Below the pieces are notes generated by a model. It searched no databases. It had not been told where the DNA came from and was given only the letters and a program-made list of their open reading frames with translations. A program made the position numbers and the translations under genes. This document shows, piece by piece, positions 1 through 8,251 of a stretch of 64,000 bases of DNA. This DNA is from Anderseniella sp963787895 (lineage in GTDB: Bacteria > Pseudomonadota > Alphaproteobacteria > Rhizobiales > Aestuariivirgaceae), in the NCBI GenBank assembly GCA_963787895.1, contig CAWBEX010000002.1:310001-374000 (forward strand), given 5' to 3'. Numbering within the stretch: position 1 is the stretch's first letter; every line of letters starts with the position of its first letter.

Positions 1-452
1 CCATTCGGGCTTCCGAAATTGAGAAGAAGTGGGTGCTGATCGACGCAGAAGGTCTGGTTGTGGGGCGTCTTGCTGCCATCATCGCCACCCGCCTGCGCGG
101 CAAGCACAAGCCTTCATACACACCACACATGGACATGGGCGACAATGTTGTCGTCATCAACGCCGGCAAGGTTATATTGACCGGCAACAAGCGCACCGAC
201 AAGACGTACTACCGCCACACCGGCTATCCCGGCGGGATCAAGGAAGCCAAGGCTGACAAGATCCTCGATGGCCGCTTTCCCGAGCGCGTTCTTGAAGCTG
301 CGGTAAAGCGCATGATGCCTGGCGGACCACTGAGCCGCGCCCAGTTGTCAAACCTGCGCATTTTCGGTGGCACCGAGCACCCGCATGAGGCACAGCAGCC
401 TGAAGTCATCGACGTCAAGGCAATGAACCCAAAGAACTCGCTGAGAGGCTAA
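1..452 (+). CDS. rplM: Ribosomal protein uL13 (partial, 5' end outside window)
   Basis: Large-subunit ribosomal protein L13, an early assembly protein of the 50S subunit. The reading frame is open from base 3, with residues IRASEIEKKW before the GTG at 33, so the true start lies upstream of the window and the GTG is internal. Family hallmarks seen are DAEGLVVGRLA near the N terminus, the HTGYPGG segment and the C-terminal GGTEHPHEAQQP. It is followed after only 4 bp by rpsI on the same strand, the usual rplM-rpsI pair of bacteria. Confidence 0.97.
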   Translation, partial: IRASEIEKKWVLIDAEGLVVGRLAAIIATRLRGKHKPSYTPHMDMGDNVVVINAGKVILTGNKRTDKTYYRHTGYPGGIKEAKADKILDGRFPERVLEAAVKRMMPGGPLSRAQLSNLRIFGGTEHPHEAQQPEVIDVKAMNPKNSLRG

Positions 453-456
453 GGCA

Positions 457-942
457 ATGGCAGAAGAAACAACGACACTGGAAAACCTTGGCGCAGCCAT
501 GGGCACCGTTGCTGCGCCTGAAACCGCAGCCCCTGCTGAACCAAAGATTGACGATCTGGGCAGGTCTTATGCCACAGGAAAGCGCAAGGACGCGGTCGCC
601 CGCGTCTGGATCAAGCGCGGCAATGGCAAGATCACCGTAAACGGCAGGGAAATCGAAACCTATTTCGCCCGCCCGACGCTTCGCATGATCATCCAGCAGC
701 CGCTGGAAACCGCTGAACGCAAGGACGAGTTCGATATCGTTTGCACCGTGACCGGCGGCGGCCTGTCCGGCCAGGCTGGCGCGGTTCGTCACGGCATCTC
801 AAAGGCACTGACATACTTCGAGCCGGGCCTGCGCCCAGTGCTCAAGCGTGGCGGCTTCCTGACCCGCGACTCGCGTGTCGTCGAACGCAAGAAGTACGGC
901 AAGGCCAAGGCTCGCCGTTCGTTCCAGTTCTCGAAACGTTAA
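457..942 (+). CDS. rpsI: Ribosomal protein uS9
   Basis: Small-subunit ribosomal protein S9 (161 aa), whose basic C-terminal tail reaches the P-site tRNA in the 30S subunit. The conserved core begins at YATGKRKDAVARVW and contains GGGLSGQAGAVRHGI; the protein ends in the diagnostic basic tail KARRSFQFSKR. A roughly 45-residue acidic, Ala/Glu-rich N-terminal extension precedes the core, as is common in Rhizobiales. The ATG is 4 bp after the rplM stop, and a strong intrinsic terminator follows 25 bp downstream, so the pair ends its transcription unit here. Confidence 0.97.
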   Translation: MAEETTTLENLGAAMGTVAAPETAAPAEPKIDDLGRSYATGKRKDAVARVWIKRGNGKITVNGREIETYFARPTLRMIIQQPLETAERKDEFDIVCTVTGGGLSGQAGAVRHGISKALTYFEPGLRPVLKRGGFLTRDSRVVERKKYGKAKARRSFQFSKR

Positions 943-966
943 GACAGCTTGCACTGCAAGAACACG

Positions 967-997
967 CCCCGGATGGCCAACCATCCGGGGTTTTTTT
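967..997 (+). terminator. Intrinsic terminator of rplM-rpsI
   Basis: A perfect 10-bp inverted repeat (CCCCGGATGG / CCATCCGGGG) with a CCAA loop is followed by seven T residues. It lies 24 bp after the rpsI stop on the same strand. Confidence 0.93.
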
Positions 998-1052
998 GTT
1001 TCCTGTCTTCACAGCTTTTGCACTTGGCGCAAACCAGGCCTAGAATGTTTTG

Positions 1053-1397
1053 ATGTCATCCAGGCCCGAAACACTCATTGCCGCCCTTTTCATGGTGGCG
1101 CTTTCAACCAGCCCCGCCCTCGCAGACCAGATCGACGGCGAATGGTGCTCGCCACGTGGCGGACGCATCGTGGTTGATGGATCAAACGTAACCACCCCCT
1201 CCGGTGCGTCCGTCAAGGCCAACCACAGCCGCCACCATGTCGACTTTGACATCCCCGCAGGCGAAGAGTCGGCCGGCGATCATTTCAGTGCTGACCAACT
1301 CAGTGACAATGAGATCCAGGTGACAATCTCACACAACACCAGCGCCAAGCCGGTTACGCAGGAAATCTGGACGAAACACTGCGGCGTAACCAGCTGA
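1053..1397 (+). CDS. Small exported protein of unknown function
   Basis: A 114-residue protein with an N-terminal signal peptide (hydrophobic run LIAALFMVALS, Ala-x-Ala cleavage site near residue 24) and a mature part of about 90 residues that starts DQIDGEWCS. Two cysteines, one near each end of the mature region (in GEWCSPRGG and KHCGV), could form a disulphide, which fits a periplasmic location. I do not recognise a named family. The ATG at 1053 is preferred over the in-frame TTG at 1050. It stands alone between the rpsI terminator and the MscS gene. Confidence 0.75.
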   Translation: MSSRPETLIAALFMVALSTSPALADQIDGEWCSPRGGRIVVDGSNVTTPSGASVKANHSRHHVDFDIPAGEESAGDHFSADQLSDNEIQVTISHNTSAKPVTQEIWTKHCGVTS

Positions 1398-1498
1398 CAG
1401 CGGGACAAGATCGCTGTTGGCTAGCTGCACAGCGAGATTTCATTCATTGCCCCAATCCTGTATGGCTGCATCACCATTTTCTGCTTCAGGACACGTCC

Positions 1499-3886
1499 AT
1501 GCGCGCGCTTCTCACATTTCTGCTGCTCTGCATTTTCACACTACATGCCAATGCCGCAGATGTGAGCGAACAGAAGGCTCGCCTGGAAGCGCTTGCCGGG
1601 CAAATCAGCTCTATCGAATCTGACATTGAAGGCAAGGCCAGCGACGACACGGCGCTGGTCAAGCTTCGAATTGACCTGGACGCGTTTACGAAATCACTGA
1701 TCAATTTCGGCGTGTCCCTGCGTCCTCGCATCAATGAAATCAACGCCCGTCTAAATGAACTTGGCACCCCGCCCAAGGAAGGCGAACCTGAAGAGGTAGT
1801 GACAATTGCCCTGGAACGAAAAGACCTCCTCAACGAGAAGGGGCAGAACAACCAGCTTTTGGGCGAAGCGGAAAGTCTTTCGATCCGGGCCAGCAAGGCA
1901 ATCGATAAAATCGGTGCGTTGCGGCGAGAGCTGTTTGCCAGCACGTTGTTCAAGCAAACCGGCATTGAAGGTGCCATCAGCATGGACACGCTTGCCGGCT
2001 TCCGGCGCGAATTCAGCAAATCCGCGCAACAGATGTCGTCACGCCTGCAGTTCATGTACTCGTTCCGCACCAAGGAGTTGGTGTACGCCATTTTGATGTC
2101 GATCCTCATCGGTTTCGGCACGCTGTTTGGCGTGCGCCGCATGTTTGGAGCAATTGGCAGAGCGGCAGACCTTGAAAACGATGACAGCTACATCAATCGC
2201 CTTTCGATGGCATTCTGGTCCACTATCATCCCGTCACTGGCAGTGTCAGCCGCCCTCGCCGTTGCCTATGCGCTATTCTCGTATTTTGGCGTGTTTACGC
2301 CGCAAACCGAGGCGCTGACCGAAGCCGCGTTGATTTCGCTTGCCGCTGTCTACTTCATCCAGCGCCTTGCCGCAGCGCTGTTTGCGCCGGTCAATCCGGG
2401 ACGGCGCCTGATCATGGTTTCGAACCGCGCGGCGCGCATCCTGTTCTGGTTCGTGGTGGCATTGGCTGTCATCCATGTCCTTGATTATTTCATCGGCAGG
2501 CTCAATGACATCTTCTCTTCACCGCTGAACCTCACAGTGGCCAAGAGCCTGATCTCATCGCTGTTGATTTCAGCCGTGCTGGTGATGATTGCCCTGGTGC
2601 GCCCGTTCAATGACAAGGTAACAGGCAGGTCTTATGGCTGGTCAGCCTGGATCAGGGTGCCGATCCTGCTGATCGCCATCTTCATCATTGCAGCAGCACT
2701 TACCGGCTACATCGGACTGGCCCGCTTTGCCGCAGCCCAGGTCGTGGTGACTGCCGCAATTCTCGCCACCATGTTTATCGGCGTCCAATCAGGCCAGGTA
2801 CTTGCGGCTGAAGGTGTGTTTCCGCAATCGGCCATCGGCAATCGCATCAAGCAAATGTTCTCTCTGTCCGACACGGCGCTGGACCAGTTGGGGCTGGCGC
2901 TCAGCTTCGCCGTTTATGCCACCGTGTTCATTATCGGGATGCCGCTGCTCGCCCTGCAATGGGGGTTCAATGAACTCGATATCCAGACGTGGCTCTACAA
3001 GGCACTTACCGACATCCGCATTGGCAACATCTCGATCTCGCTGCTTGGTATTCTGTTCGGCTTCGGCGTTTTCGTGGTTGGTTTTCTATTCACCCGCCGC
3101 TTTCAGCGCTGGCTCGACGGCGCGGTCATGGCGCGCAGCCGGGTGGATCTGGGAGTGCGCAATTCCATTCGCACGATCGTCGGCTATGTAGGCATTGCGC
3201 TGGCAGCAATCATTGGCTTGTCGGCTGCAGGTTTTGACCTGTCGAGTCTGGCACTGGTTGCCGGTGCCCTTTCTCTCGGCATTGGTTTCGGTCTCCAGAA
3301 CATCGTCTCGAATTTCGTTTCCGGCCTCATTCTGCTGGCCGAACGCCCGTTCAAGGTGGGCGACTGGATCGTTGCAGGCAACACCGCGGGCTTTGTGCGG
3401 AAAATCTCCGTGCGGGCCACTGAAATCGAAACCTTTCAGAACCAGACGGTCATCCTGCCAAACTCCGATCTGATCAACCAGGCGGTGGGCAACTGGACGC
3501 ATCGAAACCACCGCGGGCGCGTGGAAGTACCCATCGGCGTTGCTTATGGCACCAGCGCGCGCAAAGTGCATGATCTGCTGATGAGCATTGGCAGCGGCCA
3601 TCCAAAGGTCCTGAAATCACCGCCGCCGGCCGTGATCTTCATGGGTTTTGGAGCATCATCACTCGACTTCGAATTGCGCGTGCATGTCCCCGAAGTGCTT
3701 GATGGGGTTGCAATCGCCTCGGAACTGCGCTTCCAGATCGTCGAAGCGTTCGAACGCGAAGGTATTGAAATTCCATTCCCTCAGCGCGACGTGAACCTGA
3801 AACTACCTGACATTGAAGCGCTTTCGGCACGAATTGACGAGGTCAAACAGAACAAAAAGCGCACCAGAGCAGCAAAAAAGGCTTGA
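1499..3886 (+). CDS. MscS-family mechanosensitive channel with large periplasmic N-terminal domain (DUF3772 type)
   Basis: A large mechanosensitive channel homologue (795 aa) expected in the inner membrane, where small-conductance channels release solutes on osmotic downshift. It has a signal peptide (residues 1-20), a long helical periplasmic region rich in Lys/Glu (about 25-195), then many membrane spans from about residue 198 to 600. The MscS pore and beta domain lies at about 575-760, with the signature FGLQNIVSNFVSGLILL and then AERPFKVGDWI. The C-terminal tail is Lys-rich and cytoplasmic. The ATG has an AGGA ribosome-binding site about 9 bp upstream. The N-terminal domain assignment to DUF3772 is by resemblance only. 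Confidence 0.9.
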   Translation: MRALLTFLLLCIFTLHANAADVSEQKARLEALAGQISSIESDIEGKASDDTALVKLRIDLDAFTKSLINFGVSLRPRINEINARLNELGTPPKEGEPEEVVTIALERKDLLNEKGQNNQLLGEAESLSIRASKAIDKIGALRRELFASTLFKQTGIEGAISMDTLAGFRREFSKSAQQMSSRLQFMYSFRTKELVYAILMSILIGFGTLFGVRRMFGAIGRAADLENDDSYINRLSMAFWSTIIPSLAVSAALAVAYALFSYFGVFTPQTEALTEAALISLAAVYFIQRLAAALFAPVNPGRRLIMVSNRAARILFWFVVALAVIHVLDYFIGRLNDIFSSPLNLTVAKSLISSLLISAVLVMIALVRPFNDKVTGRSYGWSAWIRVPILLIAIFIIAAALTGYIGLARFAAAQVVVTAAILATMFIGVQSGQVLAAEGVFPQSAIGNRIKQMFSLSDTALDQLGLALSFAVYATVFIIGMPLLALQWGFNELDIQTWLYKALTDIRIGNISISLLGILFGFGVFVVGFLFTRRFQRWLDGAVMARSRVDLGVRNSIRTIVGYVGIALAAIIGLSAAGFDLSSLALVAGALSLGIGFGLQNIVSNFVSGLILLAERPFKVGDWIVAGNTAGFVRKISVRATEIETFQNQTVILPNSDLINQAVGNWTHRNHRGRVEVPIGVAYGTSARKVHDLLMSIGSGHPKVLKSPPPAVIFMGFGASSLDFELRVHVPEVLDGVAIASELRFQIVEAFEREGIEIPFPQRDVNLKLPDIEALSARIDEVKQNKKRTRAAKKA

Positions 3887-3993
3887 ATGCGTCCGTTCAT
3901 TTGCCGTTCACAATGGATTTGCGATAAAGGCATCATCGAAAAGCAACAAGGGGGCCACTTCCGGTTGGAGTGCCCACATTCCGGGGATTGAAA

Positions 3994-4257
3994 ATGAAGA
4001 AGTTTCTTGTAACCGCAGCAGCACTTGTCTTCAGCGCAGGCATGGCACATGCCGCTACCATCACAAACAATGATGGCGCAGCCGTCATGATTGTGGTGAC
4101 TGAAGGCGGTCAGCAGACAGAAGTCGGCGTTGGCCCTGGCCAGAGTGTTTCCGTATGCGGCGGCGGCTGTTTCGTTACCATGCCAAACGGCGACCGCGAG
4201 GCATTGTCCGGCGGCGAAACCGTCGAGATCAGTGGCGGCAAGGCTTCAATTAAGTAA
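3994..4257 (+). CDS. Small exported protein, Gly/Val-rich
   Basis: An 87-residue protein starting MKKFLVTAAAL. A classic signal peptide ends at AHA (residue 20), leaving a mature domain of about 67 residues that is glycine- and valine-rich and probably all-beta. The segment SVCGGGCFVTMPNGD carries two cysteines four residues apart. An in-frame upstream ATG at 3970 would put eight residues before the signal peptide and is less likely. No named function. It is convergent with the next small gene, 34 bp away. Confidence 0.75.
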   Translation: MKKFLVTAAALVFSAGMAHAATITNNDGAAVMIVVTEGGQQTEVGVGPGQSVSVCGGGCFVTMPNGDREALSGGETVEISGGKASIK

Positions 4258-4291
4258 ACAGTCCGGTTCGCGCGCGATTTTCGGGCTGAGC

Positions 4292-4501
4292 CTAGATATC
4301 ACTGGCAATCCGGTCTGCGCTGGAACATTTCCAGCGCCTGACCGCCCACTGCGGATGTTCATTGACCCATTGCGCAATCTGAGCCTGACCACTCATCATG
4401 CATTGCATGGGTGTCAGTGTCTGACTGGCATAGGTAAGATGGACATCCCTGCAAACCTGCGTCTGGGAAATCAGGCAAACTGAGACGACGAGAACAAGCA
4501 T
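4292..4501 (-). CDS. Small secreted protein, conserved in Rhizobiales (hypothetical)
   Basis: A 69-residue product with a very short hydrophobic leader (MLVLVVSVCLIS) and the sequence CRDVHLTY, then LTPMQCMM and HPQWAVRRWKC. This pattern of three spaced cysteines with LTPxQC and a WxxRRWxC end matches a conserved small exported protein that I recall from many alphaproteobacterial genomes; no function is known to me. An AAAGGGG ribosome-binding site lies about 10 bp before the ATG. The last 10 residues, after the conserved Cys, are not part of that pattern. Confidence 0.65.
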   Translation of the reverse strand: MLVLVVSVCLISQTQVCRDVHLTYASQTLTPMQCMMSGQAQIAQWVNEHPQWAVRRWKCSSADRIASDI

Positions 4502-4637
4502 AACATGGCACCCCTTTCATAAAGCAGGTGCCCGGATTCAGTCTTTTTGCTTTTGTGGCACCGCTAACAGCCCCACCTCCAGCATCAAAGTCTGCGCCCT
4601 GATAGTTAACGCCAGCCTAACAACGCCCTGCACCGGA

Positions 4638-5324
4638 CTACCGTGTCACGACGCCGGGCAGGTCTTCGAGGCTCTCAAGTAGCATATCCGGTTTTCCCGG
4701 GATTCGGTCATCTTTCAGACCGAAGCGATTGATGCGGGCCACTTGAAACCCGAAACTTTTGGCGGCCTGGGCATCCCATGTGTTTGCCGAAACAAAGCAG
4801 ATCTGCTCGCGTGAAGTCACCTTCATGCGGTCGACTGCAAGCTGGTAAACTGTTGGGTCGGGTTTGAATATACCGACATCCTCAACCGAAATACTCTCAT
4901 CCAGAACCGCATCAAGACCGGATGATTTCACGGCGGCGTCCAGCATGTCGTAAGAGCCATTGGTCAGGATTGCTGTTTTCACATTCAGTTGCTTAAGCCG
5001 ATTGAGGCAGGCCACTGCATCATCGTAGGCAGCAAGGTGAAGGTAGAGCTCCATCAGGTCCGCGCGCAGCGTCCCATCATCAATGCCAAACGCTTCCAGC
5101 GTGTAGTCGAGCGCATCACCGGTGACCTGCCAGAACGGCACATATGCTCTCATCAGTGATCTGAGCCAGGTATACTCAAGCTGCTTTTGCCGCCACAACT
5201 TCGACACCGCATCTGCCTGCGGCCCAATGCGCGAAGACAAAGCCGCAACCGGCGCATGCACATTGAGCAACGTGCCATAGGCATCAAACACACAAGTCGT
5301 TATGCCTTGCAACCTGGTGGTCAT
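4638..5324 (-). CDS. Haloacid dehalogenase, type II (L-2-haloacid dehalogenase-like)
   Basis: A HAD-superfamily hydrolase of 228 aa, the usual length for L-2-haloacid dehalogenases, which hydrolyse short 2-haloalkanoic acids to 2-hydroxy acids. The nucleophile aspartate is in FDAYGTLLN, the second motif is ILTNGS, the conserved lysine is in IFKPDPTVY, and the last motif is SANTWDAQAAKSFGF, where the family uses S-x-N-x-x-D. The ATG at 5324 has a strong AAGAGGAGAG site upstream; the frame stays open for 114 codons further but with no family resemblance. It is divergent from the nitrile hydratase operon with 89 bp between. Confidence 0.88.
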   Translation of the reverse strand: MTTRLQGITTCVFDAYGTLLNVHAPVAALSSRIGPQADAVSKLWRQKQLEYTWLRSLMRAYVPFWQVTGDALDYTLEAFGIDDGTLRADLMELYLHLAAYDDAVACLNRLKQLNVKTAILTNGSYDMLDAAVKSSGLDAVLDESISVEDVGIFKPDPTVYQLAVDRMKVTSREQICFVSANTWDAQAAKSFGFQVARINRFGLKDDRIPGKPDMLLESLEDLPGVVTR

Positions 5325-5413
5325 GAACACTCTCCTCTTGTGATTGTGAGTTGCCAGCTGTGCCCCTGTGATTGCAGTATGAACATCGATCCAGCAACAG
5401 GACAATTCACGAT

Positions 5414-6079
5414 ATGGCAGAAGATGGCGACCATCACCATGACGGCAGCACGCATCACCACCATCATGATCACGATCATGAGCATTCCGAGCTGTCTGAC
5501 ACCGCACTGCGGGTGAAGGCACTTGAAAGCCTGCTGATTGAAAAGGGTTATGTTGATGCCCTTGCCATGGATGAACTGATCGAGACTTACGAAACCCGCG
5601 TTGGCCCGCGCAATGGTGCACGGGTGGTTGCCAAGGCCTGGTCAGACCCCGCCTACATGAAAGCACTGCGCAATGATGCCACCAGTGCCATTGCCGACCT
5701 TGGTTTCATCGGCCGGCAAGGCGAGCACATGGTGGCGCTGGAGAACACCGCAGACACACACAACATGGTCGTGTGCACGCTTTGCTCATGTTATCCGTGG
5801 CCGGTGCTTGGCCTTCCCCCGGTATGGTACAAGTCGCCTCCTTACCGCGCACGCGCGGTGTCCGACCCACGCGGCGTGCTGGAGGAGTTCGGCGTGCAAC
5901 TGCCCCTAAGCACAGGCGTAAGAGTGTGGGACTCGACTGCCGAGATCAGATACCTCGTCATACCGCAACGGCCCAAAGGCTGTGAAAACTGGTCAGAAAG
6001 GCAGCTTGCAACATTGGTCACGCGCGACTCAATGATCGGCACCGGACTGGCTCTCAATCCTTCCAAGGTGCCGTCATGA
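5414..6079 (+). CDS. nthA: Nitrile hydratase alpha subunit, cobalt type
   Basis: Catalytic alpha subunit of nitrile hydratase, which hydrates nitriles to amides. The metal-binding claw is VCTLCSCYPW; the Thr in C-T-L-C-S-C is typical of cobalt enzymes, whereas iron enzymes have Ser there. The second and third cysteines of the motif are normally oxidised to sulfinate and sulfenate. The protein is 221 aa from the ATG at 5414; a start at 5372 adds 14 residues without resemblance. The N terminus is exceptionally His/Asp-rich (HHHDGSTHHHHH and on), which may bind metal. It overlaps nthB by 4 bp (ATGA). Confidence 0.95.
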   Translation: MAEDGDHHHDGSTHHHHHDHDHEHSELSDTALRVKALESLLIEKGYVDALAMDELIETYETRVGPRNGARVVAKAWSDPAYMKALRNDATSAIADLGFIGRQGEHMVALENTADTHNMVVCTLCSCYPWPVLGLPPVWYKSPPYRARAVSDPRGVLEEFGVQLPLSTGVRVWDSTAEIRYLVIPQRPKGCENWSERQLATLVTRDSMIGTGLALNPSKVPS

Positions 6080-6738
6080 ACGGCGGCCAGGATCTTGGCG
6101 GTATGCACGGCCTCGGCCCAATCAACCCCGAACACAATGAGCCTGTGTTTCATGCAGAATGGGAGCGAACGGCCTTTGCACTGACGCTAGCATGCGGATT
6201 TCTGGGTCAATGGAACATCGACAAGGCACGCCATGCACGCGAATCCATGCACCCGGCAAAATACATGACCTCAAGCTACTATCAAATCTGGACGGAAGGC
6301 TTGATCAAACTGCTGCTGAATGCCGGGATGGTCGTTCCCGGAGAGGTACATATCGGCAAGCAGGAAGTTGCCGCGCGCAACCTTCATCGAGGACCGGTCA
6401 GCGCTGACGATGTGCCCGGAATACTGAACAAGGGCGGTCCGTCACAACGTGAACTCGATGTCGCGCCAAAATTCGAAAAGGGAACAAAGGTGCGCGCCAT
6501 CCGCATGAACCCCAGGCAGCACACCCGCCTGCCCCGGTACTTGCGTGGATGCGCCGGAGAGATCGTCATGCACCATGGCGGTCACGTGTTTCCAGACACC
6601 AACGCCCATGATCAGGGCGAAAATCCGCAACACCTATACACGGTGCGCTTTGCGGCACGCGAGCTTTGGGGCAATCAGGCAAACCCAAAGGACGCCATGC
6701 ACGCTGACCTGTGGGAGAGTTATCTTGAGCCTGCCTGA
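6076..6738 (+). CDS. nthB: Nitrile hydratase beta subunit
   Basis: Structural partner of the alpha subunit (220 aa, the usual length). The N terminus MNGGQDLGGMHGLGPI is diagnostic, and the C-terminal SH3-like barrel is marked by FEKGTKVRAI, RLPRYLRGCAGEI and LYTVRFAARELWG. The two subunits form the alpha-beta heterodimer with the metal site at the interface. The start overlaps the nthA stop and the end overlaps the start of the accessory gene, which indicates translational coupling. Confidence 0.96.
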   Translation: MNGGQDLGGMHGLGPINPEHNEPVFHAEWERTAFALTLACGFLGQWNIDKARHARESMHPAKYMTSSYYQIWTEGLIKLLLNAGMVVPGEVHIGKQEVAARNLHRGPVSADDVPGILNKGGPSQRELDVAPKFEKGTKVRAIRMNPRQHTRLPRYLRGCAGEIVMHHGGHVFPDTNAHDQGENPQHLYTVRFAARELWGNQANPKDAMHADLWESYLEPA

Positions 6739-7093
6739 AGACTTGCGGAAATTGCCTGGTCTGACTCTTGCAGATGACGAGCCGGTGTTCGTTGAACCCT
6801 GGCAGGCACAGGCTTTTGCCATGACAGTCAAGCTACATGAAACCGGGCTGTTTACCTGGGCAGAATGGGCACAGGCGCTTGGCACACAGATCAAGGCCGC
6901 CGGGCCTGATGATGCTGCTGAAAACTACTATTACCATTGGTTGGCTGCACTGGAACAGATCACCCAGGCCAAAGGGGCGATAAACGAAGCCGAACGGTTG
7001 CAGCGCAAGGACGCCTGGGACAGGGCAGCAAAGGCAACCCCGCACGGCCAGCCCATCGAGCTTGGGGCAGAATTGAAACACCATGACCACTAA
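6725..7093 (+). CDS. Nitrile hydratase accessory protein (cobalt-enzyme activator family)
   Basis: A 122-residue small protein that resembles the nitrile hydratase beta subunit N terminus (FVEPWQAQAFAMTVKLHETGLFTWAEWAQALG). This is the family of activators such as P14K/NhlE, which deliver cobalt to the alpha subunit by subunit swapping. The likely start is the TTG at 6725, inside the last codons of nthB, with GGGAGAG upstream; the frame upstream of it lies within nthB. The C terminus HHDH overlaps the metallophosphoesterase start by 11 bp. The family role is established; cobalt specificity here is inferred from the alpha-subunit motif. Confidence 0.88.
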   Translation: MSLPEDLRKLPGLTLADDEPVFVEPWQAQAFAMTVKLHETGLFTWAEWAQALGTQIKAAGPDDAAENYYYHWLAALEQITQAKGAINEAERLQRKDAWDRAAKATPHGQPIELGAELKHHDH

Positions 7094-8066
7094 GCCACTG
7101 GGTGACATCTCCTCACCCTTGCTGATCTGCGGCGGGGCCTATGGCAACCTTGAAGCACTTGAAGCCCTGGTTGCGTTTCAGCGTTCGCTGGCAATACCAG
7201 ACACCAATGTGATCCACACAGGCGATGCAGTTGCCTATTGCGCCGATACTGAAGCAGCCGTGCAGCTCATCGCCTCGCGCAACTGGCACGCCATCAAGGG
7301 AAATGTGGAAGAACAGATCGCTGCCGGTGCCGCAGATTGCGGTTGCGGCTTCGAGGCAGGCTCTGTCTGCGATACAGCTTCACAACGCTGGTATGCGCAT
7401 GCCTTGGCAACCCTGTCTGTTGAGAGCAAAGCGTGGATCGCAAGCCTGCCAACCAGCATCACATTTTCAATGTCTGGCCTGCGCACGCACGTTGTCCATG
7501 GCTCAGTGAGGCAAACCAACCGCTTCCTGTTTGCATCCTCACCGGCAAGCGAGTTCATCGCCGAGTTGAACGCAACCGACGCCGACATTGTAGTTGCAGG
7601 CCATACTGGCATCCCTTTTACGCAATTTCTGGGCAATCGTTGCTGGCACAATTCGGGCGCGCTTGGCATGCCTGCCAATGATGGGACACAACGTGTTTGG
7701 GTGTCCGTGCTGGCGCCGCAGGCCGAAGGCATTTCGATCAGACATCACGCTCTTGAGTTTAACCCCACAGGCACGGCAGCAAAAATCCGCACTTCACACC
7801 TGCCAACCGGTTATGCAGACGGTTTGCTAAGCGGACTGTGGCCGTCACTTGATGTTCTGCCGGACGCCGAAAAGCGTCAGACAGGAACGCCGTTGGAGCA
7901 CGATGGGCTGAATTTCATTGCCAAGCGGCCAACTTCAATGGCTGCCGAACAGGCTACTTGTCGCCCTTCGGCGAAGAAGTTGGATTGCCGCTTGTCGCAG
8001 CAGCCCACATGGCCTTCTGCAACTGGCCAAAGCCTTCGATGCCCGGGGTCATCCAGGTCTTCATGA
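7083..8066 (+). CDS. Calcineurin-like metallophosphoesterase in the nitrile hydratase operon
   Basis: A 327-residue phosphoesterase of the diadenosine-tetraphosphatase/YfcE-like type. Metal-ligand motifs are GGAYGNLEALEA (in place of the usual DxHGN), HTGDAVAYC, IKGNVEEQI (GNxE in place of GNHD), VVHGS and VAGHTGIPF. The substrate is unknown. It overlaps the accessory gene by 11 bp, so it is translated with the nitrile hydratase genes. The last 45-50 residues are low-complexity, unlike the rest, and run antisense into the DUF6489 gene. This suggests that the ancestral stop was lost or that the end is a recent extension. Confidence 0.85.
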   Translation: MTTKPLGDISSPLLICGGAYGNLEALEALVAFQRSLAIPDTNVIHTGDAVAYCADTEAAVQLIASRNWHAIKGNVEEQIAAGAADCGCGFEAGSVCDTASQRWYAHALATLSVESKAWIASLPTSITFSMSGLRTHVVHGSVRQTNRFLFASSPASEFIAELNATDADIVVAGHTGIPFTQFLGNRCWHNSGALGMPANDGTQRVWVSVLAPQAEGISIRHHALEFNPTGTAAKIRTSHLPTGYADGLLSGLWPSLDVLPDAEKRQTGTPLEHDGLNFIAKRPTSMAAEQATCRPSAKKLDCRLSQQPTWPSATGQSLRCPGSSRSS

Positions 8067-8214
8067 TTTCCGTTGGATCAAGCTGTTCCATCTGCGATTC
8101 CATTTGCGTCTGCATCTTGTCCATCATCGCCTTCTGCATGGGTTGTACGTCAGGCAGCCCAAAGAATGTGCGTGCCTCTTCCGGCGTGCAATCAATGTCG
8201 ATGGTGACTTTCAT
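7954..8214 (-). CDS. DUF6489-family small protein
   Basis: An 86-residue protein from MKVTIDIDCTPEEARTFFG, with the conserved segment LPDVQPMQ and a Met-rich, Gln-rich helical middle. I recognise this as the alphaproteobacterial DUF6489 type; its function is unknown. The ATG at 8214 is chosen over 8286 because homology begins there. It lies 37 bp downstream of ccdA on the same strand and overlaps the 3' end of the metallophosphoesterase gene by 113 bp in antisense. Confidence 0.8.
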   Translation of the reverse strand: MKVTIDIDCTPEEARTFFGLPDVQPMQKAMMDKMQTQMESQMEQLDPTEIMKTWMTPGIEGFGQLQKAMWAAATSGNPTSSPKGDK

Positions 8215-8251
8215 GAATTCTCCAATCAGGTCTGGTTGATTGCGAGTCAGT

